A stretch of 64,000 nt of DNA from CBDFGN01 sp965247065 (GTDB lineage Bacteria; Bacteroidota; Bacteroidia; Cytophagales; Cyclobacteriaceae): the NCBI GenBank assembly GCA_965247065.1, contig CBDFGN010000006.1:1364001-1428000 (forward strand). Direction: 5' to 3'. Numbering within the stretch: the stretch's first letter is position 1; each line of letters opens with the position of its first letter. The notes under the pieces are model-generated. The model did not search any database, was not told where the DNA came from, and saw only the letters and a program-made list of their open reading frames with translations. Both the position numbers and the translations under genes were made by a program. Below are positions 41,403 through 49,297 of this stretch, piece after piece.

Positions 41403-41801
41403 ATGAAAGCAACCCAAAAAGCCATTCGAAAGAAGCGAGTATTCAGTGATGAATTGAAGCGGGCCATTGTTACGGAATTTGAAAGTGGAAAGTACAGTGT
41501 CCCTCAACTGGAGAAACTTCATGGGATCAACAACGCGAACATTTACCGTTGGATCTACAAATTCTCTACCTTTAACGAGAGAGGCTATCGAATTCTGGAG
41601 ATGAAAAAAAGCACTACATCAAAGGTTAACGATTTAGAAAAACGGATTAAGGAGTTGGAACGTGTGGTAGGTCAAAAACAGATCAAGATTGATTATTACG
41701 AAAAGATGATCGATCTGGCCAAGGAGGAATTGGATATCGATCTGAAAAAAAACTTCGACACCCCACAATCAACTGGTTCCGGAAAAACCAAAGGAAAGTA
41801 A
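41403..41801 (+). CDS. IS3-family OrfA, copy 2
   Basis: The 132-residue product is identical to copy 1. It contains the HTH and leucine-zipper helix. The slippery A8C run is at 41745..41753; a -1 shift gives LRHPTINWFRKNQRKVNFSM, which joins the orfB frame. Confidence 0.93.
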   Translation: MKATQKAIRKKRVFSDELKRAIVTEFESGKYSVPQLEKLHGINNANIYRWIYKFSTFNERGYRILEMKKSTTSKVNDLEKRIKELERVVGQKQIKIDYYEKMIDLAKEELDIDLKKNFDTPQSTGSGKTKGK

Positions 41802-41809
41802 ATTTCTCG

Positions 41810-42661
41810 ATGAATCAGCTCTATCGTGCCATAGGAATCAGCAAACAGGCAATACATCAGTATGCAACCAGGCAAGCTGTCTTTGATCAAAAGGTAGAAC
41901 AGCTGGTCCTGGAAGCTGATGGGATACGCCAGGAACATCCTGGTTGTGGGGTGGAAAAAATGTACCGGACCTTAAAACCCGGATTTATCGGCAGAGATCG
42001 CTTTGTAGACCTTTTAATGAGTCTTGGTTACCGTTTGAGAAGAGCCAAGAACTATAAACGAACTACCCGGGCTTCGAAGCTTTATTATCCAAACCTGATC
42101 AAAGGATTTGAACTAACGTCTCCTTCAACGGTCTGGCAATCAGACATCACCTTCATAGAAGTGGGAAACCGGTTTTATTACGGGGTCTTTATTCTGGATG
42201 TCTATACCCGAAAAATAGTAGGCTACCAGGTATCGGATCATATGCGGGCTACAGCGAACGTAAAGGCATTGCTCATTGCCTTGAAAGATCATCCCCCTCC
42301 CCGGATCCATCATTCCGACAGAGGAGGTCAATACATCTACGAAGAATATGTAGACCTACTAAAATCCAACCGATGTGATATCAGCATGGGGCTAACCGCT
42401 CAGGATAATGCGTATGCAGAGCGCTTTCACAGGACCTTGAAAGAAGAATATTTGCATTACTGGAAGCCGACCAATTTCTATCAACTGAAAAGGTATGTCA
42501 AAAGAGCGGTTGACCATTATAATCAAAAAAGAACCCATGAAAACTTAAACGATGTTTCACCCATGGATTTTGAAAAGGACTGGTCCTTGTTGCCAATTAA
42601 CCGAAGACCTTCATTGTCCATATTTAATGATGAATTATTAACCAAAAGTGGTCAACACTAA
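41810..42661 (+). CDS. IS3-family transposase OrfB, copy 2
   Basis: 283 residues, same protein as copy 1, with the DDE residues in SDITF, HHSDRGG and AERFHRTLKEE. One silent base difference from copy 1 (CCT/CCC in HPPPRIHH) was noticed. Confidence 0.93.
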   Translation: MNQLYRAIGISKQAIHQYATRQAVFDQKVEQLVLEADGIRQEHPGCGVEKMYRTLKPGFIGRDRFVDLLMSLGYRLRRAKNYKRTTRASKLYYPNLIKGFELTSPSTVWQSDITFIEVGNRFYYGVFILDVYTRKIVGYQVSDHMRATANVKALLIALKDHPPPRIHHSDRGGQYIYEEYVDLLKSNRCDISMGLTAQDNAYAERFHRTLKEEYLHYWKPTNFYQLKRYVKRAVDHYNQKRTHENLNDVSPMDFEKDWSLLPINRRPSLSIFNDELLTKSGQH

Positions 42662-43414
42662 TCAGGGATCTTCATACAGTAGTGGGCGTGTACGAGGACG
42701 ACGGAAATGAAAATGAGCTACGGTACATCTACATTCCAATATCCACGGCACAAATGGCCTATGGAGGCGGCAACAAGATAAACCAGATCATGTTCACGGT
42801 GGGAAATGCTTCGCTAAAGCAAAGTCAGGATATGGAGCAACAGGTTCGGAGCATCCTAACGGAGCGTCACAATTTCTCACCCGAAGATAACCGGGCGGTT
42901 CGAATATTCAACAATCGCGAATTCTTCCAAAAATTCCAGGATCTGTTTACGGGCATCCAACTGTTCCTTTGGGTAGTAGGCTTGGGAACCATAATCGCGG
43001 GGATTGTTGGAGTTAGCAACATCATGCTCATTGTGGTGAAGGAGCGGACAACGGAAATTGGGCTGCGTAAAGCTCTGGGCGCTACTCCAAGCTCTATTAT
43101 ACGGTTATTCATACAGGAATCGGTACTCATTACAGTGGTTGCCGGATACGTGGGCCTTTGTCTGGGTATTGCCCTGATCGAAGTGATCAACTGGGCGATT
43201 ATCGAGTTTGAGATTGAAGCTCAGTTCTTCAGGAACCCTGAAATTGACATAAAAACCGCCGTGGCTGCAACGGCAATGCTTATTCTGGCCGGATTGGTGG
43301 CGGGATTTTTTCCGGCACGGCAGGCAGCTAAAATCAGCCTAATCGAGGCTTTACGGGATGAATAAAGACATGCATCACGGATCAGGGACAATGGATCGGA
43401 ACTAGGAACTTACC

Positions 43415-44677
43415 ATGTTTGACTACGATAAGTGGCAGGAGATTTTAGGCACGATCAAGGCCAACAAGCTAAGGACATTCCTTACGATGTTTGGGGTCTT
43501 TTGGGGCATTTTCATGCTAATGCTTCTTCTGGGATCGGGGAATGGTTTGCAAAATGGGGTTGTCAAGGGATTTGCTTCCTGGGCCAGCAACAGTGGTTTC
43601 ATATGGACCCAGAAGACAACCATGCCATTCATGGGAATGAAGCCCGGACGGCGCATTCAACTCACCACCGCAGACAGCGAGGCAATAATCCGGAGCATTT
43701 CTGGACTGGAACACTTGGCTCCCCGGACTCAGCTGGGTGGCTTCCGGGGCGGCCATAATGTGACTCGCAAGAGCAAAGCCGGCGGATTCAATGTATATGG
43801 TGATTATCCCCAATACCAGGAGATCCAGCACCTGAACCTGTTCTCGGGCAGGTTTTTGAATGAATTCGATATTACAGAAATTCGGAAGGTGGCCGTAATT
43901 GGCCAAAATGTAGTGGATGTTCTATTCGAAGAAGATGAAGATCCGGTTGGATCCTATGTAGAAATCAACGGAGTGCACTTTAAAGTGATCGGAGCCTTTA
44001 GTTCCATTCAAACTGGGGATCAGGCCGATCGGGAGAACCGGGCACTTTATATTCCCTTCACCACTTTCCAGCGAGCCTTTAATTATGGCAATAAGGTGGG
44101 TTGGTATGCGTTTTCAGCATTGCCAGGAATTCCGGTAAGCAAAGTGGAAAACGATATCAAAAGCTTACTGAAGAATAGGCACAAGGTTCATCCCGACGAC
44201 CTGGGTGCTATTGGCTCTGCTAATTTGGAAGAAAAGTTTATGCAAATGATGGGTCTTTTCAATGGTATCGCAATTTTCGTCTGGATCGTCGGCACAGGAA
44301 CTTTGCTGGCAGGCGTGATCGGCGTTAGTAACATTATGCTCATCATCGTAAAGGAGAGGACCAAGGAAATTGGTATTCGAAAATCCCTGGGCGCCTCCCC
44401 TGGATCCATTGTAGGCTTGATCTTACAGGAATCGGTATTCATAACGGTTGTGGCCGGGTATGTTGGCATATTCCTGGGCACCGTGATTTTGGAGGGCATC
44501 GGCTACGGGATGTCCCGCATGGCCGCCAACAATGGAATCTTTGGTCCGCCTGAGATAAATTTCAATACTGCGCTGATTGCTTTGGCTGTGATTATTACCG
44601 GTGGTTTGCTGGCCGGCATTATTCCGGCCCGAAAAGCGGCATCAATTAGTCCTATTGAAGCTATTAGGATCGAATAA
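43415..44677 (+). CDS. MacB-like ABC permease, intact
   Basis: 420 residues. Transmembrane helix 1 (FGVFWGIFMLMLLLGSGNG), a large MacB periplasmic domain (about 50-280) and three C-terminal helices with KERTKEIGIRKSLGASPGSI and the last motif PARKAASISPIEAIRIE. It is the only intact permease of the three in the locus, so it probably now forms the working homodimer with the ATPase at 40039. Confidence 0.95.
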   Translation: MFDYDKWQEILGTIKANKLRTFLTMFGVFWGIFMLMLLLGSGNGLQNGVVKGFASWASNSGFIWTQKTTMPFMGMKPGRRIQLTTADSEAIIRSISGLEHLAPRTQLGGFRGGHNVTRKSKAGGFNVYGDYPQYQEIQHLNLFSGRFLNEFDITEIRKVAVIGQNVVDVLFEEDEDPVGSYVEINGVHFKVIGAFSSIQTGDQADRENRALYIPFTTFQRAFNYGNKVGWYAFSALPGIPVSKVENDIKSLLKNRHKVHPDDLGAIGSANLEEKFMQMMGLFNGIAIFVWIVGTGTLLAGVIGVSNIMLIIVKERTKEIGIRKSLGASPGSIVGLILQESVFITVVAGYVGIFLGTVILEGIGYGMSRMAANNGIFGPPEINFNTALIALAVIITGGLLAGIIPARKAASISPIEAIRIE

Positions 44678-44679
44678 TC

Positions 44680-45401
44680 CAACACAATGTTCCATCCAGA
44701 TTAAGGGAGTGAACTTCAAAATCGTAGGGGTATTTCGATCGAAGCAACGGGATGAAGACGGTGTTCGCGATGCCCAAACCATATACCTTCCCAACACGAC
44801 CATGCAACTGGCTTTCAACATGGGTGATGACATTGGATGGTTCGCGTTCCTTCCCAGTGAAGGGGTTGCAGCTACAATAGTTGAAGAGAAGGTAAGGGAT
44901 TTGCTGGCCCACAGGCATCACGTTCATCCTGATGACAAGCAGGCATTTGGAGTGGCTAACGTGGAGGAAGAATACAAGCAGGTGCAAGGATTGTTCGCCG
45001 GGATTAAGTGTTTCAGCCGGTTGGTGGCCATTGGCACGATCATAGCCGGAATGGTGGGGGTCGGAAACATAATGATGATCATCGTAAAGGAGAGAACCCA
45101 GGAAATAGGGATCCGCAAAGCCATTGGCGCCCGCCCATTTTCCATTATCACCATGATAATCCTGGAGTCTTTGGTCATCACCGGAGTCTCCGGCTACTTT
45201 GGACTTTTGTTGGGAGTCGGGGTTATTGAAGGTATAAGCTACTCTCTGGTGGAATTTGGAGCAGAAAGCGAATGCTTCGCCAATCCCGAAATAAATTTCC
45301 AGGTGGCCGCTTCGGCAATCACCGTATTGCTAGTCACTGGTACAATAGCTGGTCTGATACCCGGGTCTCAAGCGGTACGGCTAAATCCGGTATTGGCCTA
45401 A
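44680..45401 (+). pseudogene. Third MacB-like permease lacking its N-terminal half
   Basis: Directly after the stop of the second permease, the frame reads SIQIKGVNFKIVGVFRSKQR and continues to VKERTQEIGIRKAIGARPFS and PEINFQVAASAITVLLVTG to a stop at 45401. It starts at the equivalent of residue 180; the first helix and half of the periplasmic domain are missing, and there is no start codon. The junction near 44690 probably reflects a deletion between tandem paralogues. Confidence 0.85.
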
Positions 45402-45404
45402 GAG

Positions 45405-45438
45405 TTGATCAGTAAGCAATGTATTTGAGCTATCTTTG
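45405..45438 (+). promoter_or_regulatory. Bacteroidota-type promoter upstream of the MacA-like gene
   Basis: TATCTTTG (45431..45438) matches the TAnnTTTG -7 box, with TTGA (45405) about 22 bases upstream as a weak -33 box. ATG follows at 45458. It would let the adaptor be transcribed despite the broken permease genes. Confidence 0.45.
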
Positions 45439-45457
45439 TATTCTCAATTTTCTGTAA

Positions 45458-46531
45458 ATGAGGAGGTTTTTCATAATCCTGTTTATCATAGTAATAGCTG
45501 GCTTGTTTATTGGAACCGGCTATTTTTTGTACCAAAAATCCGAGGAACCGGAGGTGATCTTTGAGATCGACTCGGTATTTGTCTCTGATATAGTAAAGAA
45601 AACCGTAGCCACCGGCTCAATTGTTCCTCGCAAGGAAGTGGAGGTGAAATCCCAGGTATCCGGTGTCGTTGAAAAATTGTATGTGGATCCCGGGGTGGAC
45701 GTAAAGTTAGGCCAACTCATTGCCAAGATCCGGATTATCCCTAATGTCGTGGCCTTAAATAACGCCCAGGCGCAGGTTGAGACCGCCCGAATCAATTTTT
45801 CCAACGCGGAAAACGAAATGCAACGGCAAAAGGATCTGTTCGAACAAAGAGTGATCTCCGATTTCGAGTATAACCAGTTTGTGCTGGATTATAACCTGAT
45901 GAAGCAGCAGCTGGAAGCGGCCGGAAACAACTTGGAATTAATTCGCGAAGGTGCCTCTCAAAGTTCAGGGAATGTCTCCAATCTGGTTAAATCAACTGTC
46001 GGAGGAATGGTTTTGGACGTGCCGGTGAAGGAAGGATCCTTCGTAATCGAAACCAACACATTCAACGATGGCACCACTATCGCTGCTATTGCCGATGTTG
46101 GAGACATGATCTTTGAAGGTAAGGTCGATGAATCCGAGGTGGGCAAATTAAGCGAAGGTATGGACCTTACTCTCAGCATTGGTGCTTTGGAATCGACCAC
46201 ATTTGATGCAAGCCTGGAGTACATTTCCCCTAAAGGAGTCGAAGAAGAGGGAACCATTCAATTTGAGATCAGGGCTGCCGTAAGTCTTCAAGACGGTACT
46301 TTCCTTCGGGCCGGCTACAGCGCTAATGCCGACATTGTTCTGGATCGACGCGATAGTGTATACGCGATCCGGGAAAGCAATCTAATCTTCGAGGATGACA
46401 AAATATTTGTCGAGATCCAGAGGGCGCCGCAGAAGTTTGAAAAAAAGGAAATTCAAATCGGGCTTTCAGATGGGATCATTATTGAAGTTCTGGGCGGTAT
46501 TGAACCTACAGATAAAATGAAGAAGCTTTAA
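45458..46531 (+). CDS. MacA-like periplasmic adaptor (HlyD/RND family)
   Basis: 357 residues. An N-terminal membrane anchor (MRRFFIILFIIVIAGLFIGT), a biotinyl-lipoyl-like region (PRKEVEVKSQVSGVVEKLYV and DPGVDVKLGQLIAKI), a helical hairpin (NNAQAQVETARINFSNAENE ... ISDFEYNQFVLDYNLMKQQL) and a beta-barrel/membrane-proximal part. It should link the permease to an outer-membrane channel. The gene order ATPase-permeases-adaptor is that of MacAB-like exporters. Confidence 0.9.
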   Translation: MRRFFIILFIIVIAGLFIGTGYFLYQKSEEPEVIFEIDSVFVSDIVKKTVATGSIVPRKEVEVKSQVSGVVEKLYVDPGVDVKLGQLIAKIRIIPNVVALNNAQAQVETARINFSNAENEMQRQKDLFEQRVISDFEYNQFVLDYNLMKQQLEAAGNNLELIREGASQSSGNVSNLVKSTVGGMVLDVPVKEGSFVIETNTFNDGTTIAAIADVGDMIFEGKVDESEVGKLSEGMDLTLSIGALESTTFDASLEYISPKGVEEEGTIQFEIRAAVSLQDGTFLRAGYSANADIVLDRRDSVYAIRESNLIFEDDKIFVEIQRAPQKFEKKEIQIGLSDGIIIEVLGGIEPTDKMKKL

Positions 46532-46537
46532 TCAAAA

Positions 46538-46561
46538 AAAGCTCCTATATCATGGAGCTTT
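46538..46561. terminator. Bidirectional terminator between the adaptor gene and the opposite-strand gene
   Basis: AAAGCTCC (46538..46545) and GGAGCTTT (46554..46561) pair around TATATCAT. A-rich on the left and T-rich on the right, so it can serve both convergent genes. Confidence 0.75.
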
Positions 46562-46583
46562 AAGATTCATCTTTAATAAGAGA

Positions 46584-47057
46584 TTATTGATTTTCCATTC
46601 GAATTGAGGCCTGTATTTGATCGAATCGGGCTTTCAGATCTTCATCTTCTTTCAAAGCGGCTTTGATGGCCTTGTAGGTTTTACCTTTCTTCCCTACCAT
46701 CTTTGTGGCCAGCTCTTGATTAACTGTTTTGATGGCCTCAATCCTTTTCGTCTTCAGATCGTCAATTAATCCGATAAACTTGATCTCGAACTCCTTCGCA
46801 CCCACTGCTACCAGCTTGGCCTCATCCCCTTTTGTGGCGGCCAATTCCTTATACCTTGCGCCGGTCATGCCCTCCTGACTCTTGATCATGGCATTAACTT
46901 CGATGCTAATGTCCTTTTTCATAAGCTCAATGACTTCGCTCATTAATGCATACTTTCGTAAATCCTGGTTTGTGATTTCACCGTCCTGGGCAATCGCTGG
47001 TTTTGCCAGAGCTAATCCCAGAATCACTATTACCCATAAATTTTTGAAGAGTTTCAT
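46584..47057 (-). CDS. Exported small helical protein, unknown function
   Basis: 157 residues with a signal peptide (cleavage near AIAQ). The mature chain is almost wholly helical and Lys/Glu-rich: KYALMSEVIELMKKDISIEV, GMTGARYKELAATKGDEAKL, VNQELATKMVGKKGKTYKAI and DEDLKARFDQIQASI. It resembles DUF4168-like periplasmic proteins in length and composition only. Monocistronic. Confidence 0.65.
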   Translation of the reverse strand: MKLFKNLWVIVILGLALAKPAIAQDGEITNQDLRKYALMSEVIELMKKDISIEVNAMIKSQEGMTGARYKELAATKGDEAKLVAVGAKEFEIKFIGLIDDLKTKRIEAIKTVNQELATKMVGKKGKTYKAIKAALKEDEDLKARFDQIQASIRMENQ

Positions 47058-47162
47058 TATTCAACGTTGTTTTTATTCAGTACCCATCGATATTATTTAA
47101 TCGGCAAAACAAACTAAAAACCACCTAAATAAAAAATTTTGCCTCTTTAAGTTAGCCGTTGG

Positions 47163-48644
47163 TCAGTATCGCCGGTCACTACGGCCACGATAATTCTGGC
47201 TTGGTCTGGGCGGTTGGGCCACTTCCAGGGAATGAAAGGAATGGAAAAGCGTTTTGTTGGCTTCAATTTGAAAGTCCAACTCATGCCGCTGGCTAAGATC
47301 GGAACCAAAGTGGGAAACAGGGTTGAAGGCAACCCGGTGAAACCCTTCCGGTAAGCTGACTCTTGTATAATAGATGCTATGAGGTAAACTTTGCCAATTT
47401 CGGGTATCCGCCTTTTCGCTCGCCGCATTAATAACCCCAACAATCGTACCCCAACCTTTGCCTTCATCCCTCGCCTCCTTTTCGGCCAACTTTTTTAAGC
47501 CAAATCTAATGAGCGCGGTGGTGAATTCTTTTACCATTCTTTGATCAAGAATCTTAAAGGCGACTTGATTTATATCTTCGGTTTTGTCAAGTGGATACTG
47601 CAGGCCCGAAACTTCAAGATAGGCTTTTTCGAAAAGCACCGGCCTCTCAACATATTTGGGAAAGGCAATTCTTACGATGCGCAGATCCTCGACCAGGTCA
47701 ACCCCTTCTTCTTCCTCATAATCATGGTCCTCGATTGGAAAGGGAAAGTCTAACCCATAGTCCTCATTCTGGAATCGAACTACTCCCTCGTGGTCTTTAA
47801 CAATAACGAAATTGATGCTCCACTCAGATTTATAAGGCCCTAGTCCATTGTTCCAGAAAAAGACCAAATCACCAAACGTATCAGATAGAGGGGCATAGTC
47901 GAAACCAAATTCCTGTCGATAGTGATCGTAATCCTGATGAAAGCCATTAAGATATGCGGTCCTAACCAAATCCTTCTTGAGTTGCTGCGGGGGATTTACC
48001 CCAAATACTGGAGCGTAGTCTTCTATATAAATGTTATAGGCATTTCTATAGGCAATAAAAGCATTATTATAGTCGTGGGTGGCGTCATACACCAGGCCCA
48101 TGAGCGTGTGGATAAAGGCATCACGCTGGAATTTCCGGTCCGACTTATAGCGACTGCTGAGCTCTCTCAGCTGAATATCCATTCGCCGGCATTCAATTAA
48201 AGCAGCCTCTGGGTCGCCTATCTTCAAATAATTCAAGGCTTTATAATAATGGACCAGGTAAACTTCGTGGTCCTCTCCCCCGTAACTGATGAAGGCTGGA
48301 TTGGTCAAGAAGGATGCCGCAACATTTAGCGGATTTTTTCGATAATCTTCAGTAAAGATGTAGGCCTGTTCGAAGAATTCGTTGCTTCCTTCGTAGTTAC
48401 CCATAAGGGAGTTGGTAGTGCCGCGATTAAGATAATAGAGCAACCGGTCCCTACCTTTGGCCAGCTTTTTATCTGCTTGAAGGGCCAAGTCAGCTTCTTC
48501 AAGATTCCCTAATTGAAACTGCTGGTTGAAGTCAGTATGTACTTCATGATAGGTGGCGCATGAAACAATAAGGGCACCAGCGATAACAGGTGCCCCAAAT
48601 CTGCGAATCAAGTTCTTCAGGCTGTTATGTGGCCAGAGATTCAA
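47163..48644 (-). CDS. COG3014-family lipoprotein
   Basis: 493 residues. Lipobox at GALIVSCATYHEV. TPR-like helices at about 45-230 (KGRDRLLYYLNRGTTNSLMG, then YEGSNEFFEQAYIFTEDYRK), then a segment matching COG3014: VFFWNNGLGPYKSEWSINFV and LDQRMVKEFTTALIRFGLKK, ending in HELDFQIEANKTLFHSFHSL. COG3014 proteins are often next to LpoB-type lipoproteins, as here. Probably an outer-membrane lipoprotein tied to cell-wall synthesis control; that role is inference. Confidence 0.85.
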   Translation of the reverse strand: MNLWPHNSLKNLIRRFGAPVIAGALIVSCATYHEVHTDFNQQFQLGNLEEADLALQADKKLAKGRDRLLYYLNRGTTNSLMGNYEGSNEFFEQAYIFTEDYRKNPLNVAASFLTNPAFISYGGEDHEVYLVHYYKALNYLKIGDPEAALIECRRMDIQLRELSSRYKSDRKFQRDAFIHTLMGLVYDATHDYNNAFIAYRNAYNIYIEDYAPVFGVNPPQQLKKDLVRTAYLNGFHQDYDHYRQEFGFDYAPLSDTFGDLVFFWNNGLGPYKSEWSINFVIVKDHEGVVRFQNEDYGLDFPFPIEDHDYEEEEGVDLVEDLRIVRIAFPKYVERPVLFEKAYLEVSGLQYPLDKTEDINQVAFKILDQRMVKEFTTALIRFGLKKLAEKEARDEGKGWGTIVGVINAASEKADTRNWQSLPHSIYYTRVSLPEGFHRVAFNPVSHFGSDLSQRHELDFQIEANKTLFHSFHSLEVAQPPRPSQNYRGRSDRRY

Positions 48645-48645
48645 A

Positions 48646-49230
48646 TTAATTTTCTATATACTTCTTTATCTCCTCCTGCCCATACCAAACCCTTTTGTTC
48701 GTTTCAATATCAGTTAAGTACATGGTAGTGATGTAATTTACGACTCGCTTCTTTTGATAAACATCGGTTTCGGAGGTCATTGTCCCAAATAACATCAATT
48801 CAGCTCCATATTCTTTACCCCATTGAGCGGCCGTTTCCGATGATGAGAATTGCTGCTGGTCAGCTCTCTCTGCGCGCAGCTTTTCTCTGAATTCCGGGCT
48901 TTCCACCAGGTCGGCAGAGCCGGAATTGAAGATCTCTACCTCGAATTTCTTTATGAAATTATCAGCGTCAATATGCTCACTGGTTTTGTTGCTCACATAT
49001 CCAACTATTATTGCCGGTGTAGCTCCAGTTTGCCTAGCGTATTCCTTATAACGCTCGCTATTCAGGAATTCGTCAACCATCTTATTGGCCACGATTCGCG
49101 AGTCAGAATCATTCCACCGACCGCTAAGGTCGATTTGAGTATCAGGACTTACCCGGGTCACCGACCGGGAGCAGGCCGCGACAAGTAGTACAAGCAGGGC
49201 AATCGCGCTAAATTTATTAACCGTTTTCAT
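48646..49230 (-). CDS. LpoB-like penicillin-binding-protein activator lipoprotein
   Basis: 194 residues. Lipobox LVLLVAACSRS. The rest matches PF13036: VSPDTQIDLSGRWNDSDSRI, ATPAIIVGYVSNKTSEHIDA and the C-terminal strand ELMLFGTMTSETDVYQKKRV and YLTDIETNKRVWYGQEEIKK. In E. coli LpoB activates PBP1b; here the partner is unknown. Its stop is one base before the COG3014 gene's start, so they are one operon. Confidence 0.9.
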   Translation of the reverse strand: MKTVNKFSAIALLVLLVAACSRSVTRVSPDTQIDLSGRWNDSDSRIVANKMVDEFLNSERYKEYARQTGATPAIIVGYVSNKTSEHIDADNFIKKFEVEIFNSGSADLVESPEFREKLRAERADQQQFSSSETAAQWGKEYGAELMLFGTMTSETDVYQKKRVVNYITTMYLTDIETNKRVWYGQEEIKKYIEN

Positions 49231-49297
49231 TTTCTGTATTTTTCTTTATATCCATGACAATCGTAAAACCAAATACCCGTAATCCATGAAGCCATTG

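Larger units (their letters stand above)
41356..42674 (+). mobile_element. IS3-family insertion sequence, copy 2 (1319 bp, TAC target duplication)
   Basis: Starts TGTACGTCCCTGATATAGG and ends CTAATCAGGGATCTTCA. TAC flanks both sides (41353..41355 and 42675..42677). It is the inverse-oriented twin of copy 1, 20 kb away. Both transposase genes are intact. Confidence 0.95.
40799..43365 (+). pseudogene. MacB-like ABC permease split by an IS3-family element
   Basis: The N-terminal part (40799 to 41355) has the first transmembrane helix (AFSVSWGIFMLILLLGFGTG) and the MacB periplasmic domain up to NGIKYT. The IS lies at 41356..42674. The C-terminal part resumes VVGVYEDDGNENELRYIYIP and the three last helices with the FtsX motif KERTTEIGLRKALGATPSSI. 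Joining the two sides across the TAC duplication gives an unbroken frame (GIK-Y-T-V-V-G-V-Y). The insertion is therefore recent and the gene was otherwise intact. Confidence 0.95.

Noticed and set aside
44601..44680. N-terminal part of a frame ending at 45401
   Set aside because: It overlaps the end of the intact permease in another frame; the third permease has no start of its own.
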